64,000 bases of DNA from Punctularia strigosozonata HHB-11173 SS5 (GCF_000264995.1 NW_006767433.1:2371074-2435073), one strand, 5' to 3'; positions 1 through 11,855 are shown, numbered from the stretch's first letter. A program made the numbers and translations. Notes: generated by a model from the sequence alone, not told the origin.

Positions 1-537
1 CGCGTAACTCTGACAAGCAATATACCGAATGTGATGCGTCTTCAGGATTCAGGGAGACATCGACGGCTGGATGAACATGACCGACCCGCTCGACGACACC
101 CTCGTCTTCAACGCGACCGGCCTCTTCGACTCGCTCGCCACCAAAGCGGGCATCATCTGGGCCGGCTACCTCACCCCATGGAACAAGGTCCGCATTCTCT
201 CCTTCTCTCCCTTCCGGGGGGCTGTATCGCAACCCGGTCTCAATCCCCTCTTCCACAGCTCGTCTTCGCCATCCAGACCGCGCAAGACTACCTCATGCAC
301 AACATCACGCTCGGCATCCCCGCCCTCGTCGACTCGGAGGGCCTGCACGGCTTTACCGACAACGGCACGACTTGGCCCTCGCCCCTCGGTCTCGCCGCCT
401 CCTGGAACACCGATCTCCTACAAAAAGCGGCCGCGAGCATCTCGGACGAGGCGGAGGGGCTCGGGATCACCCACATCTTTGCGCCCGTGCTCGACCTCTC
501 GCGCGAGCTCCGGTGGGGACGCGTCGAGGAAAACTAA
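1..537 (+). pseudogene. GH3 beta-glucosidase-type glycosidase, fragment (5' end outside window, 3' end lost)
   Basis: Family 3 glycoside hydrolases remove beta-linked glucose or xylose from oligosaccharides, usually outside the cell. After an exon ending near YLTPWNK and an intron at about 187-260, the reading frame gives family landmarks: IQTAQDYLMHNITLGIPAL, then DSEGLHGF (substrate pocket), then APVLDLSRELRWGRVEE. That covers only the first part of the N-terminal TIM barrel. The frame ends at a TAA straight after RWGRVEEN, where the family continues with a GEDP-type motif. No further GH3 sequence, including the catalytic Asp region and the C-terminal domain, is visible downstream. An unusual intron could hide more exons, but I see no GH3 match in the next 650 bp. 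The 5' part of the gene lies to the left of the window. Family identity is strong; calling it a truncated relic is an inference. Confidence 0.7.
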
Positions 538-1191
538 TGTGAATACACTCGGCAGTCAAAGCCCGGGGAACACTTTCTAGAGTGATCTGCTACCCTGAAA
601 GATGTATCATGCCCCAACAGTTATATTCATCACAAAACTAAAACTACGAAAAGAGCGAGAAGATCAATGTTAGCCGAGACCCTATATTGGGTGGTAACGA
701 GGTCTGCCGAGCTCTTGCCATAATTTGAAATGTCGAGTTTGGCCAGCCGCTCTACCGTGTCCGCTCCTCACTTACGCCGATATAAAAGGAAGGTCCCTAT
801 TCCCGATTTGGATCTGACATAATACATATCTTAATATGGATAATAACTCCCATCCTCTAGGATGCAGCCTCGCCCACGCCCATAGGATTGAGGAGCGAGA
901 CACGGTACGAGCGGATGGTATTAGGAGCCTGCGCTCCATCTCCGTTCCCCCGCCAAAAGTCTCCATAGCGTGACAGGTCTGAGCGCGTGATAGTGGCTAT
1001 ATATGAATGAGCCCTACCTTACATATATAACGCGTGTCATGTGATCGTGACGCGTGCTCGTTGATTACTGCAACGACGCGTCGCAGGCCTCGCGCCTTGG
1101 GTGGCAAGCGGTTTCCCATCCATCTTTTCACGCTAACCTATCAGCATCCAAGAGACTTGGGCAATTTGTACCTGCACGGCGCACCCGATAC
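538..1191. other. intergenic, no gene recognised; TATA-like boxes
   Basis: Both strands were read and no family-like translation was found. A TATAAAAGG box lies at about 781-789 and a second AT-rich TATATATAA-like stretch at about 1021-1030. Either could serve the downstream BRCA2-type gene, the second being the closer. Confidence 0.4.
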
Positions 1192-4100
1192 GATGTCATT
1201 CTTGCGTAAGCCAACTTTTCTGCCAGTTACTTGTGCAACGAGGCTTAGCGCAGTGGATTTGTGGTTTAGGGTCTCCTTCTAGCTCTCCGGCTCGCAAGCG
1301 TCAGCGGTTGTCATCACCGACTTATGACGGACAACTCGAGGGATTTGATGACCAGATGTGTCAGACAGCCGAGAAGTTAGAGATCATATACTCTCAAGGG
1401 CTGGATTCAGGGCCTAAGGGCACTGGCCCACATATCGCCAGCGCATACTTCGGTACGTGCAGTCCTACCTCCCCCTCAAACCCCCCTGCTTTGTGGCTTC
1501 ATAGCTTAATCTCTTCCTTATCCTGGATATCAGGAGAAACCAATAGCCATAACTCGAACTCCCAGGACACTCCCCACATTAGCCCGCAGACCTTCGCTCC
1601 GGCGCTGTTCACGAAAGCTTCTATGCTATCATCACATACTCAGTCCGAACTGGATGCGCCATCGTTCTCTGCTGATGCGATGCATGAAAGAGGTTCCAAC
1701 TCGTGGCCCGATGCTACCATTTTTACTGGCGGACCTCGAGGCGTAAGCTTCTCGAAGGCGTCAGCCCTTCTTGCTGAAGGAGAAACGGACGGCTTACATG
1801 GGATCATCGACGCAGCCACTGACACTGACTCAACGTACAACGCTGCTAGTCAGGCAACGAGTGCCTCGAAAAATGGTGCATCAGTTGCGAGTGCTCATGC
1901 TGGGTTTTCGAAGGCCGCGTCATTATCATCTCCATACATGACTCTTCACCATAGTGTTGTATCACCTCAGGCTGGCTTCACGAGGGCTGGAACTGATTCA
2001 GTTGCCTCAGCCAGCAATGCTTCCCACCAATCTCTCGGGCTCTTCGCCACAGCACGCTCTGGTTTACTTATGCCATCCAAGGAAGCCATGCAACGGGCGG
2101 CGAGACTCATGCAGTCATGGAGTGAAGATCTCGATTCCGTTGATGCAGATGCTCTAGATCCTTCGGAGGCGCTAGCTGATGATGTGCTACTCGATGCCAT
2201 GCAAACACCTCCTCGACCGACCATTCGCTCCGCTGAAGGCTCATTGCGGGCGACCTGTCTCGTTTCCGACACGCCATGCCCGGTTAATCACCTCCAACCT
2301 CTCTTCTCAGGAGCGAATACGATGCTAGGAGATGAACCCGCTTCTCCTCACATGACGCTTCGTCAGCCGAGACTTGAGATGAAGACGAAGCCGTTCAAAT
2401 CGCCTCTGTTAATACGCACCAATTCGCCACTACCATCGGGGTCCCCTCTTAACCCCAATCGGGGACTCCATACGCAGCCGGACGCTCTGTCTACCACCGC
2501 CACGGCCGTCCGAAAGCGTGTGCCATATGCTACTTCGACCATCGTTACGGGTACTCCTTTGAAATCACTGGGTTTGACACCACGTCGTGGACCCCCGAAG
2601 GCACAGTTTGCAACGCCTTTCAAGCCAGGGATGCGACCAGGAGAGCCGGCTCGAATACAACTGGAGAAAGAACGTGAACAGCTCCGCGATCGCTCAACCG
2701 GAGCCTCGCCGCATATTAAACTCACGGCGAGTACATCCACGAGAGACTGCAGGAGGGGGGCGCAAGTGGAATCGCGATACTTCAATTTGTGTAAGTGGCT
2801 GGTCATACCCTCAAAGTATTATGTTTTACCTGTCTATGTCAGGCAACGGTAGAGCGAGGCGGCCTCTTGAATCTTCTGGTTTGCAACCACAGTCCTACAC
2901 CTCCAAGCAGTTGAACGGCATGGGGATGTACGCCATTCCGGGCGGTGTTTAATCTGAGCATTCACTCATGTTGTCACAGAAACCTGGAAGAATTAAGCAA
3001 GATAACTCCATCTACGGCATTGCATTACTCTTTCCATACTTCTGCCTCTCCTCGTACGTTCCAGTCGAACGTATCACCTCAGACGCAATCGACATATGGT
3101 ACTGCGGATGCCTTCGAAGAACTCGTGCATATGGGATGTTCCCTGGCCACTAAGCCATGGGTAGACAACCATTGGAGCTTGATACTGTGGAAGCTCGCTG
3201 GAATGGTGTGTTTGGATCCCGATAAAGAAAGAGAATCGGGTACAAGAAGGTGGTGTCCGAGAGAGGTGATGCGTCAGCTACTGTACAGGTGAGTAATTGG
3301 TTCAGTTAACGATATCTAGACTGATATCCAGTTGAAAGGTACGAACGCGAGTTGAATGGAGGTTCACGCCCTCCGTTACGTCTCATTACTACCCGAGACT
3401 CTCCGTCAGCTGCACCGATGATCCTATGCGTATCCAACATTTCATGGGAAGACAGAGGTCTCAGGGAGGATGGCATACTCATTCCTCCGCGTCCAGAGTT
3501 GGAGGTCACGGACGGCTGGTACAGACTCCGTGCACAAGTCGACGATACCCTAGCGCGGGCCATTCGCAAAGGCAAGATCAGAGTTGGAAGGAAACTCGAT
3601 GTTGTGGGTGCAAAAGTGAGATCGTAATCGTTTTGCTCGGTGCAGATCGCTAACCAGAAATTCAGCTACGGTCTACAAAGCGGGAGCCTTGCGAGGTTTT
3701 GGAAGCATATAACTCAACTCATCTGGAGCTTTTCGGCAACTCTTCCCGAATGGCGCCTTGGCACGCTAAACTCGGGTTCAAACAAGACCGATGCATCGTC
3801 GGACTACACAAATTAACTGCAGATGGCGGTCCCATACCCGTGCTGCACGTCGCTGTAACGAAGGTGAGTGCATCTCTTTACGTGATTGATACTGTCCATA
3901 CAATTCTTGCAGGTCTTTCCGCTCGGTTTCTTAGAAATCATAGAGACGGAAGACGGTCAACAATTGAGAGAAGGTCCGCGATGTGAAAAAGATGAACTCG
4001 AAGTTCAGCAACGATGGGAGGTAACGCTGTCCATTTGATCATACGTAAAAGCAATCCTCGAGTTCGGTGTCGTGCAGATGCGGCGATCGGATCAGGAGTT

Positions 4101-4817
4101 AAAGCTTCTGGAGGGTATAGAAAAGCGGTTCTCCAGGCTCTCCGGGTGGGTCGAACGCCTCGAGAGAAAGGCAGGCGACACCTTCCGTCAAGATGATTAC
4201 GGTGAGCGAACATGTCGAGCACAGCACGAGGCGTTTCGCTCATCCATCCAGACTCGCAACTCGATTATTTGGAGGCCCTTTGGGAAAAACTAGAAGCTGC
4301 TGCAGATCCCGCGTCGTTGATCAACAATCTAGGTGCCCGTGGGGCTGGTTGGCTTGCTCGTTTCATCAGAGAACAAAGCATCAAAGAACGCAATCGGTCT
4401 CGCGAAGACATCGAACAGGAGCTAAAGGTGAACGTCGCGACAGGCGCTGTACGCACAACCTTATCGTTCAACAGGATCTCTGTCCTCCGCGCAACGTAAA
4501 AGATTTCCGGGTGATCGAGGTTACCGACGCGCGAAGCGAGCGAAATAACCCACTCCGCAAGGCACAAATGACGGTCTGGGGCGCGATGGCATTGGAACGT
4601 AGCGAAGACGGCGAGAGCATTGGGTGCCTGAAAGAAGGTCAAACATTTCTTGTGTGTATCCTGCATGCTCTCTGGTGCAGATGCCTGACATCCACCGTTC
4701 CTGTGGAAGGTGACGAACGTACAGCCAAGTCAACAGAAGGCTTGGATGGCCCCAGGAGTGGACTCCGTTGTATATCTAAGCACGACGAGACAAACGAGAT
4801 GGACGAAGACACGCTGA
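1192..4817 (+). CDS. brh2: BRCA2-family recombination mediator (Brh2-like)
   Basis: BRCA2/Brh2 loads Rad51 on single-stranded DNA during homologous recombination in the nucleus. The large exon (to about 2791) carries five BRC-like FxxA elements: FTKAS (about 1605), GVSFSKASALLAE (1743), AGFSKAAS (1903), QAGFTRAG (1969) and FATARSGLLMPSKEAM (2043). Further exons encode the helical DNA-binding domain that binds Dss1 (KPWVDNHWSLILWKLAG; YERELNGGSRPPLRL), OB1 (DGWYRLRAQVD, RVGRKLDVVGAK, HAKLGF), a tower-like helical segment with GWLARFIRE, and OB2/OB3 (CPPRNVKDFRV; TNVQPSQQKAWM; VVYLSTTRQTRWTK). Introns visible include 1453-1533 (81 nt, no stop), about 4020-4077 and about 4652-4707. The start is uncertain: ATG 1192 is the best candidate, but joining it to the SPSSSPARKRQRLSSP frame needs an unusually short intron. 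The stop TGA at 4815-4817 follows the last OB strand. Confidence 0.9.
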
Positions 4818-5094
4818 GTCTCCGGAGGGATCTGATATGCATTCCAAGGGTTTTGCCAGCCTGTACAGTAGTCGTATGTCAATGGACTGGACTAGCGACG
4901 CCGTGGTTGAACAATGAAAGGCCACAAGCGTGACGAGATATAGAGGGATTTGCCGAGGTGTTGTTCTATTACCGACCGTGGCTCGCGCGACGCTCCTGCT
5001 ACTTCACTCGCCGTTGTGCCTCAAGATATTCTGCTGTATCCCATTCAGAAAGCGCGCCGCTGCGTCCAGTTCTCGTTACTCCGAGGGCCCAGCT

Positions 5095-7144
5095 ATGAAC
5101 GGTCCGTCTACGACTGCAGCCCGCGTTACACCAAAGCCACCGCCTTCCGGTCCTGCACCTCCGGCCCCTGCTGTAGCGCCTCCTGTCCCACCAAGCAATA
5201 CGCAGCTCACCCCGGGAAAGCACGGCACGCCGCCAGTTACCAATGGAACCCATCCGCCTCCCACGAAGACGAACAAGAAGAAAGCCGAACCTCCACCCGT
5301 TGACCCCGCACAAATGTATGAAAGCCTGAAGAACAGAATCGCGGTATTAGAAGAGGATGCTGTTCAAGGCGTGGAAGAGGAGAAGAAATTTGGTGAGGAG
5401 TGGAATAGACTGTTGATTGGCGGCCTCGCTGAACCCTGGATCCCCAGTGGAGGAAGCGCAGAAGTCAGTGAAAGGCTTGGATGATAGTGCCATTCAAGAG
5501 AAGTATGTCCAGCTTGTACGTCCCATGTTAGTACAATGCTATACATGCAGATTTATACTACATGGACTAGTTCCAAGAGTTGAAGCGTATGGAACGCGAC
5601 TTCGCCAAGGAGAAGCAGAAACTGGTCAAAGACAAAGATGCTGGTGAGTCGCTGCCCGCTTCATGACTAGCAAGTCTTGAATGTCTGCACGCTGGATAGC
5701 CAAAGGGCAGCTGACCAAGGCGAATCAGACCAAAACGAAGATGGAGAACCTTGCTCGCGAGTTGCAGAAGGTGCGCTAGGATATTATAGTGGTCGAGAAC
5801 TTGTTAACGCCCCCTTCCAGGATAACAAGCGGTTAAGAGTGGGGCATGAATATATTCGTTATTGCAGCATTGATAACGATTCTGTAGGAGGATAGTAAAC
5901 GACTGGCACAGTCGGTGGAGGAGGCTCAGGACGAAGTCAGCCGACCTGGGTGTTGATTCTATACGCACACTGAAGAGTCCTTCCACAGATCCAACAAATG
6001 AAGAACGATGTTGCCAAGCGTGCAGAGAAAGCCAAGCTTCAGGACATCAAATACAGAGAACAACCCGACATCGTGGTCAAGGTCCTGTGCAAGTACCGCG
6101 CTGAGCTGTTCTTCAAGATCTCTCGCAAAACGAAGCTTTCCCGCTTATTCAACGCTTGGACCGAACGTATGGAGGGCCTAAACGCAATGCTGACGGCGAA
6201 GCAAGGCGACAAAAACTCCGCGGCCACACCCGTGCAACCTAATGGAGTCGTCAAATCTGATGCTGCCAGTTTGCACACGCTGAACTCCTCCACAAGTTCC
6301 ACCATGCAATTCATGTTCACTCATGGTGGACGAACATTAGAGTCGGACATGACTCCCGAGGAGGCCGGTATCGACGATGGCGACGAGATATATGCCGTGG
6401 AGATGATGGACCTCACCGAAGGCCCGGATTTGGACGTTTTCGTGGGTCTGAACATGGCGCACTTGCTTATGTGATATTAAAGTCCATGCGCGACAGGATG
6501 ACAGTATTGAAATCCGACGGCAGAAGCTGAAGAAGAACTGGACAGACAATCCACGAGAGTAAGCCCACGTCAGGAACGCAGACAATATTCTGATTGCGCA
6601 TCCAGAGCGAAGCGAGCCATGGAAGAGATATTCGACAGTGTGTAGGTGCTTACTGTTATCGATGGTAGTTTTTCTTAATCATCGCTTGCGCTGGGTATAG
6701 TGTACGGGAACGGCTCAAAGACGTGCTGAAGCAGTATGAGCTACGCGAACGACACTTCGAATGTGTTGTACGCTCGAAGGAGCTCGAGGTGTTGCTCTCT
6801 CGCGCACGAGCAGCAGAACAAAAGCAACTCGCTGAACAAGAGAAGACGAGAGCGGACAAATTCGAGCACGAAGTGAGTTTTTATGAATTCAAAGCGGGCT
6901 CATGTTTACGAATCATGTATAGAGCGTGAAGCTGCAGAGGGAACTCGACGATGTGTCTGCTGGCCAGAATATGCTGATTGAAAAGCTCATGGCATGTTGT
7001 CAAGAGGTGCGTTCCATATCTGGCCCGTTTATAATGTACTGAACTTCGCGGCAGCCCAATCAGGACCGAATGCAACGGCTGTTCGCGACGTTGCGGGAAG
7101 AGCTGGAAAAACGGCCGAAGATAGGTGACGGTCCTGTAGGATGA
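5095..7144 (+). CDS. Taxilin-family coiled-coil protein with an internal SUMO-like domain
   Basis: Taxilins are long coiled-coil proteins that bind syntaxins and the nascent-polypeptide complex. ATG 5095 opens a Pro/Thr-rich head; then come the taxilin signatures MYESLKNRIAVLEED, VEEAQKSVKGLDDSAIQEKY, ELKRMERDFAKEKQKL, AKGQLTKANQTKTKMENLA and EDSKRLAQSVEEAQDE across several small exons. The 3' part has the diagnostic LKQYELRERHFECVVRSKE and ends KRPKIGDGPVG. Between them one exon (about 5990-6440) encodes KVLCKYRAELFFKISRKTKL, then FNAWTERMEG, and after a Ser/Thr-rich linker MQFMFTHGGRTLESDMTPEE and AGIDDGDEIYAVEMMDLT, the beta-grasp pattern of SUMO and Rad60-SLD domains. The taxilin-like MKNDVAKRAEKAK and this domain share the exon. 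The junction around 6440-6500 and the exons to 6640 are my least certain splices. The gene is tail to tail with UAP1. Confidence 0.8.
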
Positions 7145-7265
7145 CCCCTGTACCTGACACAACCCTGTTGGCTAAGCAGCCATGTTTTCGACCAAGAGCT
7201 CGACCGTCCATGTCACATCCTATAAGACAAGAGAGAAGGTATTAATCCGGTCCGTTAATCCGTGT

Positions 7266-8796
7266 CTACACTAGAGTGTCCAGCTCGTGCACTTCCGACA
7301 CACATCCAGAACGAGTGAACGTTTTGCCCTCAACCGTCTGAAGACCCTCTCCAGCGTATGTCACCAACGGTGATAATTCAATTTCTACACCATTCTCCAC
7401 ATGAGCACCCGCAGCCTCTAGGAATCGTCTGTGCTGAGCAAGTAGGTCCCTTCGACTGGTGTCCGGATCGTCTGCGCCTGTCCCTGGGGCATTCTTCAGC
7501 GGACTGAACTCCTCGTTCCGTGCCACCTCGAGGACCGCGAAATGCTTTGTGAATGGAAACACGTCGAAAACGAACATTTCGAGTTTCATGCCATTCGGCT
7601 TCGTTGGTTTGACGACCTCTCCGGTTTGCAAGTCGACGTAAGGAATCTTCTTGCGCGCGATGTGGAATGCCAGCTGGTCCTCAAACGTCTCAACCGAATC
7701 CAAGAAGCTGGTGGTGTAGAAGTGGTTGGCGATGTTCGCCGCCCTGAAAGCGAGTTCGCCTGCCGCATCGCGACGCTCGGCTTGCTCCTTGGTGATCTCC
7801 GAGTACTCCACGACGCTGAACTTCTGTCCGCGACGGGCGACAACACCGACAGACTCTGTAGCATAGGCCTTTGGAACAACCTTCGCGGCGCAGTCGGCCT
7901 GCTTGCCGATGCAATAGCCAAGGAACACCGGATCCGCGACGCGAACCAAACAGTTGTCGACACAGTACGCGTGGATGTATTGGATCTTGCGCTCTTTGAG
8001 GTCCGACAACACGGTTGAGGAGTTTGAAGGCGAGATAGGAGCAGTCGTTGCAGCGTACAGTCCGCCGTTGCCATCTGGGGCTACAGCCACACGAGAAGGG
8101 GTTTCGAGCAACACCTTGCCCTCCATGGTTAGACACGGTAGGGTACCTGGAACAGAGGCGTCAATACTGCCCATAAGCTAGGAGGGTGATGGTCCCACCT
8201 TGCTCAAAGAAGATAACATGCTTGGGATCCAAGCCGAAGTATGAATGCTTTGTGAAAAATCCCTCGGTTTCCTTTCGCGTTGGACCACTGGTCATGATAT
8301 ACCAAGGGATGATGACCGACCCCTTCTCTTTGCCACATTCTTCCTGGGCGACGACCTGCAAACGAGCAATACGCTCCGCCTGGTACTGGAAGAGCGACTT
8401 GTGGGACGGCAACCCTATATCGTAGCAACCCTTCGGAGCGCTGCTGCCCAGACGCGTTCCTTGCCCGCCGGCCATAAGAAGCACGGCCACCTGTCCGTTT
8501 GCGATTGCCTTCAAGCCGATTTCTCTCCACGACTTCTCCTTCTCGAGCTGTCCGACAGCGGTCTCGAACGCATCTTCTGGTAGTGGTTCGATGGTTTCCG
8601 CAGCGTGTGCAGGGTCCGCAAGCTCCTTCTCCGCATCGACGGCGCGCTTGTAGATGCGGTTCACCCTGTCTATGTCAAGCGCCTCCAGTTGGGCTGCGAG
8701 CGCGGCCTGTTCCGTCTGGGAGAGCTTGGGCCAAAAGTCGAGTAGGTGACCTTGGCCGGCGGCCTCGTAACGTTTCAAAAGTTGATCGTAAGACAT
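7266..8796 (-). CDS. uap1: UDP-N-acetylglucosamine pyrophosphorylase
   Basis: Makes UDP-GlcNAc from UTP and GlcNAc-1-phosphate in the cytosol, the last step before chitin, N-glycan and GPI synthesis. Two exons, 8796..8199 and 8146..7266, with one 52-nt intron (8147-8198), give 492 residues, the usual length. The nucleotide-binding loop is AGGQGTRLGSSAPKGCYDIG, where many homologs have Asp in place of the first Ala after SS. Further family blocks are VIIPWYIMTSGPTRKETEGF, KHVIFFEQGTLPCLTMEGK (spanning the intron), NGGLYAA, VVEYSEI, ANIANHF and AFHIARKKIPYVD. It is divergent from the 5-hydroxyisourate hydrolase, with 388 bp between the two ATGs, and faces the taxilin gene tail to tail. Confidence 0.96.
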
Positions 8797-9184
8797 TACT
8801 ATCGTGTCGTGAACGTGAAGTTTATAATAGCGAGAAAATGGGAGGATATGGAGAGCGAGCGCAGAGAGCGAGGGCCGAAAGCAGGATGCGGTCCCTGCAT
8901 CGCGGCGAACGTGCATATAACGCGGACCACACGTGACGTCCCCGCGTAGAATGACGACCAGGGCGGTGTGACGCTAGGAGGCGGGCGATGAAAGCGATGA
9001 ACGGTCCAACCTGGCGGTGTGCTTGACTAGTGCTCGTCTATCCGTCCCAGCGGTCGGCGACAACTGCCCCGGATCGACACTGTGAGAAATACAACGCAGA
9101 GGTGCCCAGCAGTCGCTTATTCTGCCGCCCAAGTGTTGCCGTTTAACTTGCGTGAAGATCGTATCAGAACACCCTCGAATTGCG
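8797..9184. promoter_or_regulatory. divergent promoter region between uap1 and HIU hydrolase
   Basis: 388 bp between two divergent start codons. An AT-rich TATTATAAAC-like stretch on the minus strand lies about 25-35 nt upstream of the uap1 ATG. No coding sequence was recognised. Confidence 0.4.
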
Positions 9185-9744
9185 ATGTCGCACAAGTCCG
9201 CGATAACTTGCCACGGTCTGCAGCATGTGTACATCGGCGGGCACAGGTCGTTCACCGTGATCCAGTTCTCGACGCGTCTACAGGGAAGCCGGCGTCCGGC
9301 GTCCAGGTTCGTGTGCAAGAACATCATCGGGTGCAAGATGGCATGTCGCTTTTCGAGCCGTTGGCGGAGGGGTAAGCGCCCCTTCGTTGCTTTGGTGCAA
9401 TCGGTCAACATCCGCTTTCTTGGCAGAACCACCGACACGGACGGCCGCTGTATGAATCTCCTCCCCGCATCAACCGGTATCAACACTGCCGATGGAAACA
9501 ACAAGTTTTCCCTCAAGCCCGATACGCTGTACAAGGTTGTCTTCCATACGCGGGAGTACTTCGAGCGAGATGGTCGGCGCTGTTTTTATCCATGGGTCGA
9601 GGTACGTTTGGTCTCAACAAGTGTCTTTGTGACTGACATGCCGTACCCTTCTAGATCACCTTCAATGTGGGACAAACCGACGAGCATTATCATATCCCGC
9701 TGTTGATCAGTCCGTACTCTTATACGACGTATCGTGGAAGCTGA
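9185..9744 (+). CDS. 5-hydroxyisourate hydrolase (transthyretin-like)
   Basis: Hydrolyses 5-hydroxyisourate to OHCU, the second step in uric acid breakdown after urate oxidase. Four exons, 9185-9215, 9266-9371, 9427-9601 and 9655-9744, with introns of 50, 55 and 53 nt, join in frame to 133 residues. The start MSHKSAITCHVLDASTGKPA matches the family N-terminus including the conserved His, and the end carries HYHIPLLISPYSY and the hallmark C-terminal tetrapeptide YRGS. Most of exon 1 is a single short peptide, so an annotation without splicing would miss the gene's start. No peroxisomal signal is evident at the C-terminus. Confidence 0.95.
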
Positions 9745-10778
9745 GCGTGTATCCCAGACTCCAACAAGATGTAACATGTGAGATCTTGAGTGGATATGAT
9801 TGAACAAACCGTGGATACTGCCCGGAACTGCACACCTTTCACTTCGGTGTGATCTGGTCCGATGCTCATCTCAATGGGAGGCGCCATCGGGCAAGCTTGA
9901 CTCTATGTGCGCCGCTATCACCCAAGCCACCGTCGATGCCTCATCCACATCGCTAGAGCGTTCCACGTGCGAACCCGTACCCCGAAGGTTCTTCAGAACC
10001 CGGTGGTGAATGAAGCTGCCTTCGGTTCATGCGTTGATTTCCTGCATGAACGGGGCACCGGAGGAGCATGGGCATATCTTCGGTTGCTAGCTCTACCACA
10101 ACGCCAACAAATGACGTTCGGCGAGATTCAACTACGGCCGCCCATCGCCCGCTGTAGCAAGCGGGTAAATGTGAAGTTTAGTGAACTATTACTGGCGAGA
10201 TGGACGGGCACCAGAGAGACCCGTGTGATTGAGAAGGGCTACCGTCAACATGGTTCATCGTTTACAGTGACCAATGCACGTTTTTATATAGCGGACATGG
10301 GAAGGTGTTGAGCTCAATACAATGGAGAAGATAGTAACTCTGAGAGAGTCGCTGAACGGATCGCAAAGCGTGACGTGCTTGCAGGATGCTTCTTACAATT
10401 CGGATGACACTCAGTGGATGAACGTTTACAGAGATACGCCTGCATTTCGAATCAAATCTGCATGGTGCAACCGGCTGAATCAACCCTGCTGGACTATTGA
10501 TCAGTCAGCGATCCTAGTTGTTCACGTACGTACTTTGCATCGCATGGTCCTCGTACTTACTGAAGCCTGCAGTCAGTTAGCTTCAGCTATTGGAGCCACG
10601 TATCGACCCGGAACTCCGTCGCCCCATGCAGAGCTCCCTGAGTCGTCGCTTTACTAAGGCTTCCCACGAGGGTGTCTTCTTATCATACAATCACCGGCCA
10701 CATATATTTAAGAGGGCCGTGTTGCGGCATGGACTCAAAGCTCGCATTTCGGATTTCCTCGGCAGCCCATATCTCAGA
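9745..10778. other. intergenic, no gene recognised; TATA-like box near the 3' end
   Basis: About 1 kb without a recognisable protein on either strand; the open frames present have no family-like content and no supporting splice pattern. TATATTTAAG at about 10703-10712 lies 67-76 nt upstream of the GST start, a spacing similar to the TATA boxes of other genes in this window. Confidence 0.4.
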
Positions 10779-11855
10779 ATGGCAGGAAAGGACTTCACCC
10801 TGTACACTCACCTCGGTGGACCCAACGGATGGTGGGTTATGGTTACCAGTGAGGGCGATCGGGTGTGCTAATCTCCCGCTTTCACTGCAGGAAGGTTGCC
10901 TTTGTCATCGAGCTCCTTGGCTTCACGTATGAGCCCGTGTACTTGGACTTCGGGAAGGGTGAGCAGAAGGCGCCGCAGCACACGAAGTTGAATCCGAATG
11001 GGTATTTACGCGCTGTCTAAAATGCTGGATCAAGGAGATACTCAACGGCAAATGCAGCCGAATCCCCACCCTGATCGATCACAAGAATGGCGATTTCGTT
11101 CTTTGGTGAGGATGGCTTCCTTGTCTGCACGTTGCATGGTTAATCAAATGCATGAAAGGGAATCGAACGCGATTTTGCAATACCTCGTGGATACCTACGA
11201 CACGGATAACAAGATCTCAGTCACCGGTCTTGACAAACATATACAGAATCAATGGCTTTACTTCCAGGCATCCGGCCAAGGGTGAGGGCTACGAGGTCGA
11301 CCGTGTTTGTGACGTGTTTGTGACATGCTCAATTCTTGCAGCCCCTACTACGGCCAAGCTATCTGGTTCTCGAAATATCACCCGGAGAAGATCCAAAGTG
11401 CTGTCGAGCGATACCAGAAGGAGATAATCAGAGTCCTCAGCGTACTCGAGAGCGTGCTCTCTAAGCAGGAATGGTTGGTCGGAGGGAAGATGACTATCGC
11501 CGACATCTCATTTATTGTGTGAGTGTCTACCTGACCGTAGGCCCTGGAAGTACTCAACCTCCATACAACAGCTGGAACATCTATGGCATCGGTGAGAATC
11601 ATTGCAGAAGGCGTCTGGCGCTCGCGAACGACTAACCTTGATTTATCCTTAGCGATAGTAAGCTCGAACGAGAGCCTTAACTTCGACTTCGCTAGAGATT
11701 TTCCCAGTGTGCATGCGTGGGTGCCTCTTGTCTCTATTTAACATCCTGGCAACTGACTGTTTGCTTTCTCGCCATACAGCTGGCACCAGAGGCTACTGGA
11801 AGTGCCATCGATCAAGAAGGTGCTTCAGGACAAGGAGGCGGCAACCAACGCTTGA
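10779..11855 (+). CDS. Glutathione S-transferase, Ure2p-like
   Basis: Cytosolic glutathione transferase of the Ure2p/GTT class, which conjugates glutathione to electrophiles or reduces peroxides. Eight exons (10779-10831, 10891-11001, 11058-11105, 11159-11281, 11342-11518, 11572-11591, 11653-11716, 11780-11855) join in frame to 223 residues. The thioredoxin fold starts FTLYTHLGGPNGWKVAF, where the Asn before GW sits at the Ure2p active-site position. It continues KLNPNGRIPTLID and WESNAILQYLVDTYD (glutathione-binding Glu-Ser). The helical domain has QASGQGPYYGQAIWF and MTIADISFIVWNIYG. All seven introns are 53-63 nt. A TATA-like box lies about 70 nt upstream. Neighbours share no obvious pathway. 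Confidence 0.95.

Noticed and set aside
9907-10311. 134-codon plus-strand frame between HIU hydrolase and GST
   Set aside because: No recognisable domain and no continuation by splicing; treated as intergenic.
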